In this document: in pieces, positions 45,340 through 55,070 of the stretch
Numbering within the stretch: position 1 is the first letter of the stretch
How the letters are laid out: every line of letters starts with the position of its first letter
Origin: Dialister succinatiphilus YIT 11850
GTDB taxonomy: Bacteria > Bacillota > Negativicutes > Veillonellales > Dialisteraceae
Reading direction: 5' to 3'
Assembly: GCF_000242435.1 (NCBI RefSeq)
Contig: NZ_JH591187.1
Coordinates: 370,919-434,182 of the forward strand
DNA length: 63,264 nt
Program-made: the position numbers and the translations under genes
Notes under the pieces: model-generated
What the model was told of the DNA's origin: nothing
Databases searched by the model: none
Seen by the model: the letters and a program-made list of their open reading frames with translations, nothing else

Positions 45340-48300
45340 ATGGACGATATTAAGATTATTTATATGACGAACCATGACAGAAGATATGCTGCCATTAAGA
45401 AGGCCTGTGACGGACTGCAGGAAGAAGGGAAGATTTCAGACCTCTGCATTCCTGTTTTTCTGGAACGCACCAGTGACTGGGACCGATCCTGGGAAAGGAA
45501 GATGAAAGGTGCTTCTCTGGTTATGATCCATCTGATGAAGAATGGACTGAAATCTCGTTTCTGGAAGGACTGCAGGAATTTTCTGGACAGGTCCGGCATT
45601 CCTTACTTTGTGGATGCCGTGGATGGGGATACTGCAGAGCATAGCGGTTCTCTTTCCGATGATATGATGAAGCGGTTCCGCGAATACTGCCTCTATGGGG
45701 GCATGGAAAATTTCAGGAATCTCTGGCTCTATGCTTCTTCTCTGTTTGACTCCTCCATTGCAGAGCCGCCGGCTCCCCAGAGCTATACTTGGGCCGGTAT
45801 TTACGACAGGGACAGTGAAAAAGGATTTACCACGGATCTCACTTCCTTCCTGCAGAAGTTTTCCGGTGACGAAAAGCCGGTCATCGGGCTCCTGTTTTAC
45901 CGGGAGGAATGGATCTGGGGGGATCTGTCCTATCAGAACGCTTTTATTGATGAAGCGGAAAAGCAGGGGTACCATGTACTTCCTGTTTTTGCCAATGGGT
46001 CGCCCGACGTGAGCCTTGGCATGCCCACCCTGTCCGATGTCATTTCCAACTATTTCATGAAAGATGGGAAAACGGTGATTGATTCCCTGGTGAGTACCAT
46101 GAAATTTTCTCTTACCGGAAGCGGAAAGGCCAGTGTAGATACGCTGAAAAAGCTGGGGGTGCCCCTGCTTGAAGCCTATACGCTTCTGGTTTCGGAAAAG
46201 GAATGGCGGGAAAACGGGGAAGGCCTTAACGCCATTGAAACATCCATTGCTGCTGCCATGCCGGAGCTGGACGGCGTCATTCACGGCGTGCCCATTGCCG
46301 GCAGAATGAAGAAAGAAGACGGCACTGTGGAATTCAAGCCGATTCCTGAACGGATTAGCCGCATGGTGGGAAAGGCAGGCAAATGGGCAGCTCTCCACAA
46401 AATGAAGAACAGCCATAAGAAAGTCGCCCTTATTTTCCACAATTATCCGGCTAAGAATTCCAACATAGGCAGCGCCTCCGGCCTGGATACCATGGAAAGT
46501 GCCATTCGTCTCATGAAGCGGATGAAGGAAGATGGCTATACCATCGATTTCATTCCGGAAACGACGGAAAAATTTATTGAACTCATGACCTCCCATGCCA
46601 CCAATGATATTTCCATGATGACCGAAAAACAGGCAGAGGAATGCCAGAAGCTTTCGGCTAAGGACTACGTGGAATTCTTCCACACCCTGGGCGCCGATGC
46701 ACAGAAAAAGATGGAAGAGGAATGGGGAAAGGCACCGGGAGACGTGATGATTTCCGAAAAAGGAAATATCCTGGTGCCCGGCACCATGGACGGTAATATG
46801 TTCCTTACGGTGCAGCCGTCCCGTCAGTACGGCATGGATCCCTCCAAGGCCTACCATGACCCCTATATTGCACCGACTCACCAGTATCTGGCCTTCTACT
46901 ACTGGCTCCGTCATGTGTGGAAGGCAGATGCGGTCATCCATATGGGGACCCACGGAAACTTGGAATGGCTGCCGGGGAAGAGCGTCGGACTGGACGAAGA
47001 AAGCTATCCAGACATTGCCCTGGGAGACCTGCCCAATGTATATCCCTACCATATGACCATTACCGGCGAAGGCATGATTGCCAAGAGGCGGGCCTCCGGC
47101 TGCCTTATCGGCTACATGCCGGCTCCTGTAGCCGATGCCGGTGCTTATGATGAAATCGAAGAACTGGAAAAGACGCTGGATGAATATGCTCACCAGAAGG
47201 AAACGGGGAACGGCGCGGAAGATATGAAGCCCACTCTTCTGGACCTTGTGAAAAAGGCAAAACTGGACCAGGACCTTCCTTATAAAGAGGGGGATGACTT
47301 TGACGCCTACCTGTCAGATGTACATAACTATATCGAAGAGCTGAAGGACAGCGAGGTCCATGTGGGACTTCATATCCTGGGACAGCCTCTGGAGGGAGAC
47401 CTTTTGACTGATGGCATTCTCCAGCTCCTCCGTCTGTCCAATGACAAGGTGCCCTCCATTTACGACCTGTGGGCTGAAAAGTATCACACCACCCTGGATA
47501 CGATCCAGAGCCGGTCCGCCGAAGTGGATGAAGAGATGAAATGCACCTACGGCGAGCTGATGAGCCGTATCAGAAAAGAAACGAAGACGGTTATCAAAGC
47601 GGTGCAGGATGGAGGCTTCACAAAGGAATCTGTTTCCAAAGCCCTTTCCCTTCCCGAAGCGGCAGGGGAAAAGGAATGGAAGGATAAACTGGAAGCTCTT
47701 CTCCATTTCGTAACCGATGAAATTTATCCCCGCATTGAAAGAACGGGGGAGGAAATGGACCATACCCTGGATGCCCTGGACGGACGGTATGTGGAACCCG
47801 GGCCTTCCGGCTCTCCCAATGCCGGCGGCGTCAGCCTTCTTCCTTCGGGACGTAATTTTTACGGCGTGGACCCCAGAACTCTGCCATCTCCCACAGGCTG
47901 GCAGCTGGGCGTGAAGCTGGGGGATAAGATGATTGAAAAATTCATTGCCGACCAGGGCAAATACCCTGAAAACATCGGCATGGTCCTCTGGTCCGGCCCC
48001 AATATGCGCTCCTCCGGCCAGGATATTGCGGAATTCCTCTACATGCTGGGCATCCGCCCCCGGTGGCAGAAGGGAAGCCTTAAGGTATCGGATCTGGAAG
48101 TGATTCCTCTTTCGGAACTGAAACGGCCTAGAATCGATGTGACCGGTCGTATCAGCGGCCTGTTCCGGGATACCCTGCCCCAGCTGGCGGAGCTTATGGA
48201 CAAGGCAGTCCTTCTGGCAGCCTCCCAGGATGAATCGGATGAAGACAATTTCGTCAGAAAACATGTGAAGGAAGACACGAAGATCATGGAAGACGAAGGG

Positions 48301-49065
48301 GTAGATGCCGACGATGCATGGAGAAATGCGGCTTTCCGTATTTTCGGCGATGCCCCCGGTACTTACGGCGCCGGCGTGAATACGGTGCTGGACTCCAAGA
48401 ACTGGCAGAATGAAGACGATCTGGCCAATGTGTATGTCCGCTGGGGCGGTCATGTCTTCGGCGGCGGAAACCGGGGTGTCTTCAAACCGGAACTCTTTAA
48501 AAAGCGGCTGTCTTCTCTGGACCTCACTGTCAAGAATGAAGAAAACCATGAAAGCAATATTTTAAGCTCCGATGACTACAACGCCTTCCACGGCGGCATG
48601 ATTGCGGCAGTGAAGAGCCTGGGCGGGAAAACACCGGAGTCCTACGTAGGGGACAGCACTAACCGCTCTTCCGTAGGCGTGAAGACGGTGCAGGAAGAAA
48701 TGAAGCGGGTCTTCCGCAGTGAATCCATGAACCCGAAATTCATTGAAGGTCTCATGAAACATGGCTATAAAGGAGCCACAGACCTGGCTAATCGCCTGTC
48801 CATCAGCTTCCAGTGGGATGCCACCAGCGGCGTCATGGACGACTGGATGTATGAGCAGTATGCCAAAAAATATGCCCTGGATCCAAAAATGCAGCAGTGG
48901 ATGAAAAAGGTGAATCCCTGGGCCCTGCAGAATATGGCAGAAACCCTTCTGGAAGCAGACCAGCGCAAGATGTGGAATGCAGGGGATGAAATGAAGGAAG
49001 AACTGCAGCAGCTCTACCTTTCTGTGGAAGGAGAACTGGAAGACGACGGAGACGACGATGAATAG
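45340..49065 (+). CDS. CobN/BchH-like metal chelatase (or dechelatase) large subunit
   Basis: 1241 residues from the ATG at 45340 (after AGAGG), full length for the H subunit of magnesium or cobalt chelatase. Family landmarks: SLVMIHLMKNGL near the N-terminus, FHNYPAKNSNIGSASGLDTMES (about 365-386), IHMGTHGNLEWLPGKSVGLD (about 533-552, with the conserved His residues), GCLIGYMPAPVADAG, PLEGDLLTDGILQLLRL and VYVRWGGHVFGGGNRGVF. In the family it binds the tetrapyrrole and holds the metal while I and D subunits use ATP. The Bacteroidota HmuS branch is reported to remove iron from haem instead. Overlaps the radical SAM gene by eight bases. Confidence 0.9.
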   Translation: MDDIKIIYMTNHDRRYAAIKKACDGLQEEGKISDLCIPVFLERTSDWDRSWERKMKGASLVMIHLMKNGLKSRFWKDCRNFLDRSGIPYFVDAVDGDTAEHSGSLSDDMMKRFREYCLYGGMENFRNLWLYASSLFDSSIAEPPAPQSYTWAGIYDRDSEKGFTTDLTSFLQKFSGDEKPVIGLLFYREEWIWGDLSYQNAFIDEAEKQGYHVLPVFANGSPDVSLGMPTLSDVISNYFMKDGKTVIDSLVSTMKFSLTGSGKASVDTLKKLGVPLLEAYTLLVSEKEWRENGEGLNAIETSIAAAMPELDGVIHGVPIAGRMKKEDGTVEFKPIPERISRMVGKAGKWAALHKMKNSHKKVALIFHNYPAKNSNIGSASGLDTMESAIRLMKRMKEDGYTIDFIPETTEKFIELMTSHATNDISMMTEKQAEECQKLSAKDYVEFFHTLGADAQKKMEEEWGKAPGDVMISEKGNILVPGTMDGNMFLTVQPSRQYGMDPSKAYHDPYIAPTHQYLAFYYWLRHVWKADAVIHMGTHGNLEWLPGKSVGLDEESYPDIALGDLPNVYPYHMTITGEGMIAKRRASGCLIGYMPAPVADAGAYDEIEELEKTLDEYAHQKETGNGAEDMKPTLLDLVKKAKLDQDLPYKEGDDFDAYLSDVHNYIEELKDSEVHVGLHILGQPLEGDLLTDGILQLLRLSNDKVPSIYDLWAEKYHTTLDTIQSRSAEVDEEMKCTYGELMSRIRKETKTVIKAVQDGGFTKESVSKALSLPEAAGEKEWKDKLEALLHFVTDEIYPRIERTGEEMDHTLDALDGRYVEPGPSGSPNAGGVSLLPSGRNFYGVDPRTLPSPTGWQLGVKLGDKMIEKFIADQGKYPENIGMVLWSGPNMRSSGQDIAEFLYMLGIRPRWQKGSLKVSDLEVIPLSELKRPRIDVTGRISGLFRDTLPQLAELMDKAVLLAASQDESDEDNFVRKHVKEDTKIMEDEGVDADDAWRNAAFRIFGDAPGTYGAGVNTVLDSKNWQNEDDLANVYVRWGGHVFGGGNRGVFKPELFKKRLSSLDLTVKNEENHESNILSSDDYNAFHGGMIAAVKSLGGKTPESYVGDSTNRSSVGVKTVQEEMKRVFRSESMNPKFIEGLMKHGYKGATDLANRLSISFQWDATSGVMDDWMYEQYAKKYALDPKMQQWMKKVNPWALQNMAETLLEADQRKMWNAGDEMKEELQQLYLSVEGELEDDGDDDE

Positions 49066-50107
49066 CATACCGCCTATCCGCATGCTGGTGCTCACCCTCA
49101 CAGGCCGCTGCAACTTTTCCTGCCGTTACTGCTATGCTTCTGATGTGGATGCGGTGGACATGGACGAGGAAACGGCCGTGGAGGCGGTCATGATGGCCGG
49201 CGCTTCAGGAGAACGCTTTCTTCTCCAATTTTCCGGCGGAGAGCCGCTCCTTCGTTTCCCTCTCATCAGAAAGCTGGTTCATGTGGTGGAGGAAAACCAT
49301 TTCAATGCGCAGATGCAGATTCAGACCAATGGCTCCCTCCTCACCAGGGACATAGGCCGATTTCTCTATGACCATGGGGTGGGCATTGGCATTTCCTGCG
49401 ACGGCAGGCCTTCTGTCATGGACAGGACCAGGCCCGTCAAGGATGGCTCCTCTTCCTCAAAGGCTGCGGCCCGGGGTTTCCGCCATCTGGCGGAAGAGGG
49501 CATCGGCACCGGCATTACCTGTGTTGTCACTGATGATATGGTGAACGACCTTCCCGGCATTGCAGACATGGCCCATTTCTACGGCAATGTGCACCAGGTG
49601 GGCTTTGACATCCTTCGGGAGCAGGGAAGAGGGGAAAGTCTTCATGAACCTTCGGCCCGGGATATGGAAAAGGCACTGGAGGCGGTATACAACCGTATGG
49701 CCATGCTGGAAAAAGTAACAGGCCGCCATATCCATTTCACCCAGGAAGATCGGGTGGCACATCTCTATGGCGGGGGAAACCATGAATTTCCCCAGTGCTA
49801 CGCCATGAACGGCGAGGCTGCCTTTGTAGATGTACATGGCGTAATATACGCCTGCTCGTCTCTCATGGGACGGGAAACATACCGGCTGGGTACGGTGAAA
49901 ACCGGAAGAGACCCGGACAAAGTAAGGGAAGTGGGCGCCTTTATCAAAAAGGCCATGAGCCCATGCCGCAGCTGTGAGTACTTTCCCCTCTGCGGCGGCG
50001 GATGCTTCTCAAGGTGGCTCGATAAAGAGGGCCGCGTAAGGCCTTCTGATGCAGAATGCGCCATGAAGAAGTTCTTCATCCGGAAGTATCTGGAGAAGAA
50101 CCGGTGA
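49058..50107 (+). CDS. Radical SAM/SPASM protein, tetrapyrrole-linked
   Basis: 349 residues. CNFSCRYC (C18, C22, C25) is the SAM-cluster motif, followed by LLQFSGGEPLLRFP, IQTNGSLL and GIGISCDGRPSVMD. A C-terminal SPASM domain has cysteines in FPQCYAMNG, IYACSSLMG, SPCRSCEYFPLCGGGC and DAEC, for one or two auxiliary clusters. The overall plan resembles anaerobic sulfatase maturase-like and AhbC/AhbD/NirJ enzymes; the latter alter side chains of sirohaem derivatives. Its place between chelatase subunits supports a tetrapyrrole or metal-ring substrate, but a peptide substrate is not excluded. Confidence 0.88.
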   Translation: MNSIPPIRMLVLTLTGRCNFSCRYCYASDVDAVDMDEETAVEAVMMAGASGERFLLQFSGGEPLLRFPLIRKLVHVVEENHFNAQMQIQTNGSLLTRDIGRFLYDHGVGIGISCDGRPSVMDRTRPVKDGSSSSKAAARGFRHLAEEGIGTGITCVVTDDMVNDLPGIADMAHFYGNVHQVGFDILREQGRGESLHEPSARDMEKALEAVYNRMAMLEKVTGRHIHFTQEDRVAHLYGGGNHEFPQCYAMNGEAAFVDVHGVIYACSSLMGRETYRLGTVKTGRDPDKVREVGAFIKKAMSPCRSCEYFPLCGGGCFSRWLDKEGRVRPSDAECAMKKFFIRKYLEKNR

Positions 50108-50221
50108 GACTGGCAAAGAGTTATTTTGTTTGGAAAACTGATGGGGAAAGGGTTCAGAATGTTCAAAGGATGGTGGCGGCGCCCTGTGGGCGCAGTATAT
50201 GTGCTGCCTGCAGCAGGCTCA

Positions 50222-50301
50222 CCAGCCTGCCAGCTGACTAGAACACCAGCTGATTAACTAGCTGATTGGAACACTAGTACACTATCCCAACAGCTCACTA
50301 C
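50222..50301 (-). repeat. Degenerate 8-bp tandem repeat before the chelatase I subunit
   Basis: Read on the minus strand: atagtgta, ctagtgtt, ccaatcag, ctagttaa, tcagctgg, tgttctag, tcagctgg, caggctgg. The first units match those at 1141 and 45088; later ones are degenerate or shifted by half a unit. It fills much of the 223-base gap before 50331. Confidence 0.65.
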
Positions 50302-50330
50302 ATACTATTTCTAACATACAAGGAGGATAT

Positions 50331-51359
50331 ATGAAAAGACAGGGAACATTTCCATTTACTGCCATTATCGGGCAGGATACCATGAAGAAGGCCTTAGTGC
50401 TGAATGTTGTCAATCCAAAGCTGGGCGGCGTGCTCATCCAGGGGGAGAAAGGAACGGCCAAGTCTACGGCTGTCCGTGCGCTGGCCGACCTTTTGCCGCC
50501 GCGCCGGTGCATCAAGGGCTGCCGTTTCCACTGCGACCCTGATGACCGGGCCAACTGGTGCGATGAATGCCATGAAAAGTACGACCATGAAGAACCGCCG
50601 GTAGAAATGCTCCCCATGAAAGTGGTGGAACTTCCTGTCAGCGCTACAGAAGACCGCGTGGTAGGTACACTGGACATTGAAGCGGCCATCCGCGAAGGAA
50701 AGCGTTCTTTCGAAACAGGGATTCTGGCAGATGCCAATCGAAATATTCTTTATGTCGATGAAATCAACCTGCTTGATGACCATGTAGTAGATGTGCTGCT
50801 GGACTCTGCCGCCATGGGTATCAATACGGTGGAACGAGAAGGAATTTCCTACTCCCATCCCGCCCGTTTCTCCCTGGTAGGCACCATGAACCCGGAAGAA
50901 GGGGATATTCGTCCCCAGCTTTTGGACCGCTTTGCCCTTTCTGTCAAAGTGGCCGGCGAACAGGACCCGGAAAAGAGGGCCGAAATCATTAAGAGAAGAC
51001 TGGCCTATGAAGCGGATCCGGAACCTTTCCTGGAACAGTGGAAGGATGAACAGGCAAAAGAAGTGCGCCGCATTGAAAGAGCCATGAAACTGCTGCCCCA
51101 GGTGACAGTTTCCAACGATATCCTTCTTCTGGCAGCGAAGATTTCCATTACCCTGGGGGTAGATGGACATCGTGCCGACATTACCCTGATTAAAACTGCT
51201 GAAACCATTGCAGCCGTGGCAGGACATACAGAAGTCACCAAAGAAGACATCCGGGAAGCTTCCAGACTGGCCCTGCCTCATCGTATGAGACGCCGTCCCT
51301 TCGAAGAACAGACACTGGACTGGACTGAAGTGGACAAGGTCATTGACGATGAAGCGTAA
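50331..51359 (+). CDS. Chelatase AAA+ subunit, BchI/ChlI type
   Basis: 342 aa, ATG after AAGGAGG. Walker A GEKGTAKS at 38-45; a cysteine-bearing segment [10 protein letters not shown] then CDEC (C61, C65, C69, C78, C81) as in many bacterial and archaeal ChlI proteins; Walker [14 protein letters not shown]; sensor region [20 protein letters not shown]; a C-terminal helical lid ending [12 protein letters not shown]. It forms an ATPase ring with the D subunit that drives the large H subunit. Overlaps the D gene by 11 bases. Confidence 0.93.
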   Translation: MKRQGTFPFTAIIGQDTMKKALVLNVVNPKLGGVLIQGEKGTAKSTAVRALADLLPPRRCIKGCRFHCDPDDRANWCDECHEKYDHEEPPVEMLPMKVVELPVSATEDRVVGTLDIEAAIREGKRSFETGILADANRNILYVDEINLLDDHVVDVLLDSAAMGINTVEREGISYSHPARFSLVGTMNPEEGDIRPQLLDRFALSVKVAGEQDPEKRAEIIKRRLAYEADPEPFLEQWKDEQAKEVRRIERAMKLLPQVTVSNDILLLAAKISITLGVDGHRADITLIKTAETIAAVAGHTEVTKEDIREASRLALPHRMRRRPFEEQTLDWTEVDKVIDDEA

Positions 51360-53265
51360 TGTATTTCCTTTTGCCGCTATCTGCGGCATGGAAAAAGCCA
51401 AAGAAGCCATCCTCCTCACCCTGGTGAACCCCTTTGCCGGCGGCCTCCTCCTGTCTGGAGAAAAAGGCAGCGGCAAGTCCACCCTGGTGAGAAGCGCCAG
51501 GGAACTGGTGGATGCTCCCTGGGTGGAAATCCCTATCAGTGTCACGGAAGACCGGCTCTTTGGTTCCATCGATGCAGAAGAGGCTATCCGCAGCGGTCAT
51601 AAAAAACTCCTTCCCGGACTGATTGACGAAGCGGATAAGGGCATTATTTATATGGATGATGTAAACCTCCTTCGGGACGATCTCCTTTCTGCGGTGCTGA
51701 ACATCCGCGAAGCTGGCGGATACCGGCTGGAAAGAGACGGTCTTTCGGAGGAAAGGAAGACCGCCTTCACCGTACTGGCTGTAATGAATCCGGATAGTGG
51801 CACACTTTCCGCCTCTTCCCTGGACCGGTTCGGCCTTTTTGCAGAGGCTGACCCCTCCTGCGATGAACAGGCAAGACAGGAAATCATCCGCCGGGTGCTG
51901 GCCTTTGAAAAGGACGGCATCGCTTTCAGGGCCCAATGGCAGGAAGAAACGGAAGCCCTGAAAAAGAAAGTGGAAGAGGCTAGAAAAGCGCTGGGCAGTG
52001 TGGAAGTTTCGGATGCCATGGTGCAGCTGGCGGCAGTATATACCCTGAAAGCCCATGTGGCAGGTCACAGGGCTGATATTTACCTCATTGAAGCTGCCCG
52101 GGCCGAAGCCGCTCTGGCGGGAAGAAAGTACGTGCTCCCCAAGGATCTGGAAAAGGCAGCGGAATTCGTCCTGCCCCATCGCATGAGGAAAGCGGAAGAA
52201 CAGCAGCCTCCGGAAGATATGAAGCCCGAGCAGCAGGAGGAAGAAAACAGACCTCCGGAAAAAGAGCCGGAACAGCCAAGCGCATCGGAAACTGAATTCA
52301 GCCATCCGCCAGAAGCTCAGCCTCCCCAGATGGATACGGAGGATGCAGATGACAGCAATCATGAGCAGAATGAAGACAATGCGCAGATGTCCAATCCCCG
52401 CGGTCAGAGCCGGGAGCGCATTGACGATGCGGACCTTCATGTGAATCTGCCGCCTATGTGGATAGAACCGTCTAAAGACAGGAAACCGAAAAAAGGAAGC
52501 GGCAAACGAAGCCTCACCATGACAGACCTCATGCAGGGCCGCTACGTAAGGGCGGAAATTCCCAGGGCAAAAACATCGGACATTGCCTTCGATGCCACCC
52601 TCCGCGCTGCAGCGCCTTACCAGAGGGCAAGACCTTCCAACGGCTGTGCTGTGGTTATCAGGAAAGAAGACCTTCGTAGCAAGGTCCGTGAAAAGCGGAC
52701 CGGAAATATTTTCCTCTTCGTTGTAGATGCCAGCGGATCCATGGGGGCCAGAGAACGGATGAAAACGGTGAAAGGAGTCATTTTCAAAATCCTTCTGGAC
52801 GCCTATCAGAAACGAGACCGGGTAGGTATGGTGGCTTTCCGCAAAAAACAGGCGGAAGTCCTTCTTCCTGTCACAAGGTCCGTAGACTTTGCCCAGAAGA
52901 AACTGGCTTCCATGCCCACTGGAGGCAAGACACCTCTGGCTAAGGGGCTTCTTAAGGCGGAAGACGTGCTGGACATGCTTTATCGCCAGGATGCGAACCA
53001 GGACCCCGTGGTCATCCTTATCACCGACGGCAGGGCTACCAGTCCTCTGAACAAGGGAACCAACCCTGTCACCGATGCCATGGAAGAGGCCAAACGGATC
53101 GGCAGGAGACATATTCCTGTGGCAGTCATTGATACGGAGTCCGGCTTCATCAAACTGGGCCTTGCTAAAAAGCTGGCCAAAGCCATGGGAGCCTCCTACT
53201 TCCAGGTGGATAAAATTTCAGAAGACCAGCTCCTCCATATCTGGAGAACCGCGGCCAACAGGTAA
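51349..53265 (+). CDS. Chelatase AAA+ / VWA subunit, BchD/ChlD type
   Basis: 638 residues from the ATG at 51349. An N-terminal AAA+ domain with an intact Walker A (GEKGSGKST) and Walker B-like [13 protein letters not shown]; then a Pro/Glu/Gln-rich linker (about 283-350); then a von Willebrand A domain with the MIDAS motif DASGSMG (D460), [11 protein letters not shown] and ILITDGRAT. The integrin-type domain contacts the H subunit. H, I and D subunits are thus all encoded within 8 kb. A hairpin terminator follows the gene. Confidence 0.93.
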   Translation: MKRNVFPFAAICGMEKAKEAILLTLVNPFAGGLLLSGEKGSGKSTLVRSARELVDAPWVEIPISVTEDRLFGSIDAEEAIRSGHKKLLPGLIDEADKGIIYMDDVNLLRDDLLSAVLNIREAGGYRLERDGLSEERKTAFTVLAVMNPDSGTLSASSLDRFGLFAEADPSCDEQARQEIIRRVLAFEKDGIAFRAQWQEETEALKKKVEEARKALGSVEVSDAMVQLAAVYTLKAHVAGHRADIYLIEAARAEAALAGRKYVLPKDLEKAAEFVLPHRMRKAEEQQPPEDMKPEQQEEENRPPEKEPEQPSASETEFSHPPEAQPPQMDTEDADDSNHEQNEDNAQMSNPRGQSRERIDDADLHVNLPPMWIEPSKDRKPKKGSGKRSLTMTDLMQGRYVRAEIPRAKTSDIAFDATLRAAAPYQRARPSNGCAVVIRKEDLRSKVREKRTGNIFLFVVDASGSMGARERMKTVKGVIFKILLDAYQKRDRVGMVAFRKKQAEVLLPVTRSVDFAQKKLASMPTGGKTPLAKGLLKAEDVLDMLYRQDANQDPVVILITDGRATSPLNKGTNPVTDAMEEAKRIGRRHIPVAVIDTESGFIKLGLAKKLAKAMGASYFQVDKISEDQLLHIWRTAANR

Positions 53266-53268
53266 GGG

Positions 53269-53302
53269 ATTCCCGGTACTGCGGTACCGGGAATTTGGTT
53301 TT
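53269..53302 (+). terminator. Terminator after the chelatase unit
   Basis: ATTCCCGGTAC-TGCG-GTACCGGGAAT, an 11-bp perfect stem followed by TTGGTTTT. Confidence 0.8.
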
Positions 53303-53401
53303 CACGCCTGTCTTTTCGTATGGAGGAGGCAGTCTCCTTTCCTGAACAGCATATCATCCATACAGATAAAATCTGCACTGCCCGCCGCATCCCTTCCATA
53401 G

Positions 53402-53407
53402 TATAAT
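53402..53407 (+). promoter_or_regulatory. -10 element of the ECF importer unit
   Basis: TATAAT 47 bases before the chosen start of the S component; no clear -35. It overlaps an in-frame ATG at 53406, which argues against that ATG being the start. Confidence 0.45.
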
Positions 53408-53453
53408 GAAATCAATCTGTTTCCATGTTCCTGATGAATCGCGAGGTTTTTTT

Positions 53454-55070
53454 ATGCCAATCCGTGTGGTTATGCTTCTATTCTGCTGGATGATTTCTTT
53501 TCTGCCGGTACTGGCAGAGGAGTTGCCGGTCAAGCTGGAGGCTTCTTTCCCTTACAGCCTGAACGGGTCTGAACCCAGGCCTGCCAGTCCTGGAAGCCGG
53601 CAGCTTTTATTTATTTCCCTGGATCATTTCAACAGACCTGCCGAACCGGTATCCATTACTGTCACTCTTCCCGAAGGTCTTAAGGCTTCTGCGAGGAAGG
53701 GCTGGACAGTAGATGAGGCGGGACAGATTCACATGGATTGGACGCTTCCGGCGGACTTTGGCAATGTGTTCGAAGTGATTCCTGTCACTCTTTCCTCTTC
53801 TCTTCCTGAAGGAAGGGGCGCTGTTTCCATTTCTGTTACGGGCCCGGATTATGAACTTTCCAGAAATCTGGATTTCACAGTGAAAGAGACGGCACCGGAG
53901 GAAAGGGAGAAGGAAAATAGGGAAGAGTCCTGGTATATACAGGGCGTGGTGCTTCCGGTCAATGAATCCGGTGAAACCGATGATCGCCTTTCCCCCAATA
54001 CCATGGTGCTTCCTGATGTACAGCTGGAAAATATGAAGCACCGTTTGACCGGTACACCTCTGGACCGGAGCGCCCTGACAGCCAAACCGGACACCTTCCT
54101 TCTTCTGGATATGAGAAATCCCCGGCGTGACGTGGGACAGATCCATTTCAAGGCGGAGCTGGTGGATCGGGGAAGCGGAGAGGTGAAGGAAGGGCTTCTT
54201 TCTGCATCCGGCGAGGAGGGGACGGTGCCGGACCATTCTTTTTCCACAGAAACCGATTTTTCTTTAAACGGCGGAAAAATGCAGACCGCCGTCATTCCTC
54301 TCTATGCCAATCCCTTTACCCTTTCCGAAGGGGACTATAACCTTCGAATCACCCTTTCCGGCGGCGAAAGCCAAAAGATTACAGAGCTTCCGCTGACGGT
54401 GGTGAAGAGCCGCAGCATGGGTATGATTTCTACAGGCCTTTCCTGCCTTTCTCTTCTGCTGGTCCTTCTTTCCTTTGGAAAAATCAAAAAGACCATGATT
54501 TCCATCGGCGCCAGGGGAGACATTGCGGCGGCCCTGTTTGCAGCGCTGGCTTTTGGCGGCGTGGTGGTGCCGGTGACCCTGGCCGGCGATTTTCTCCATG
54601 TGATTCTGGGACCTTTCTCTGGCCTGGTGACCGGACTTTTAAGCGGTGTGGTGCAGTACATGCTCCTCATGTCCCTGCTGGTCCTTTTCCGGCGCCCCGG
54701 GGTGACGGCTCTTTTTTTCCTGATCCGCTGGCTTCTTTCCGCTGTACTTTTTGGACGGGTCACACCGGTGGGCATCCTTCTGGCGGCCTTTTCCATTGTG
54801 GTCATCGAAGGAGCTCTTTATATCACCGGCTTTTACAGGAAGAAAACATTGACCTTGCCTTACGGCCTTTTTATTTCTCTGGTGCTGGGCCTGTGCGACG
54901 CAGGGATTACTTTTGTGAACATGCAGCAGCTCATGCTTTTCTACCGTCTGTATTACGCGGACTGGTTCATCGGTCTTTACATGGTGATTAACGGTCTTCT
55001 CTACAGCAGTCTGGGAAGTTTCCTGGGCTGGAAGACGGGAAGCCGCTTAAGGCAGGTGATGGGATCATGA
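53454..55070 (+). CDS. ECF-type S component with large extracytoplasmic N-terminal domain
   Basis: 538 residues from the ATG at 53454 (GAGG eight bases upstream). A signal peptide (MLLFCWMISFLPVLA) leads into about 305 residues outside the membrane, Ser/Pro/Gly-rich with beta-strand patterns of immunoglobulin-like modules. From about 330 there are six or seven membrane segments; FGGVVVPVTLAGDFLHVILGPFSGLVTGLLSGVVQYMLL looks like an ECF substrate-capture component (split here: FSGLVTGLLSG is the clearest part). The ATPase and T component follow directly. A fused surface domain on an S component is unusual. The S-component assignment rests on membrane layout and context. Confidence 0.7.
   Translation: MPIRVVMLLFCWMISFLPVLAEELPVKLEASFPYSLNGSEPRPASPGSRQLLFISLDHFNRPAEPVSITVTLPEGLKASARKGWTVDEAGQIHMDWTLPADFGNVFEVIPVTLSSSLPEGRGAVSISVTGPDYELSRNLDFTVKETAPEEREKENREESWYIQGVVLPVNESGETDDRLSPNTMVLPDVQLENMKHRLTGTPLDRSALTAKPDTFLLLDMRNPRRDVGQIHFKAELVDRGSGEVKEGLLSASGEEGTVPDHSFSTETDFSLNGGKMQTAVIPLYANPFTLSEGDYNLRITLSGGESQKITELPLTVVKSRSMGMISTGLSCLSLLLVLLSFGKIKKTMISIGARGDIAAALFAALAFGGVVVPVTLAGDFLHVILGPFSGLVTGLLSGVVQYMLLMSLLVLFRRPGVTALFFLIRWLLSAVLFGRVTPVGILLAAFSIVVIEGALYITGFYRKKTLTLPYGLFISLVLGLCDAGITFVNMQQLMLFYRLYYADWFIGLYMVINGLLYSSLGSFLGWKTGSRLRQVMGS

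Noticed and set aside
41496-53265. Coenzyme F430 or bacteriochlorophyll synthesis
   Set aside because: F430 synthesis uses a single CfbD and a small CfbA chelatase, not an H/I/D chelatase; bacteriochlorophyll would need many more bch genes and a photosynthetic lifestyle. Neither fits the rest of the window.
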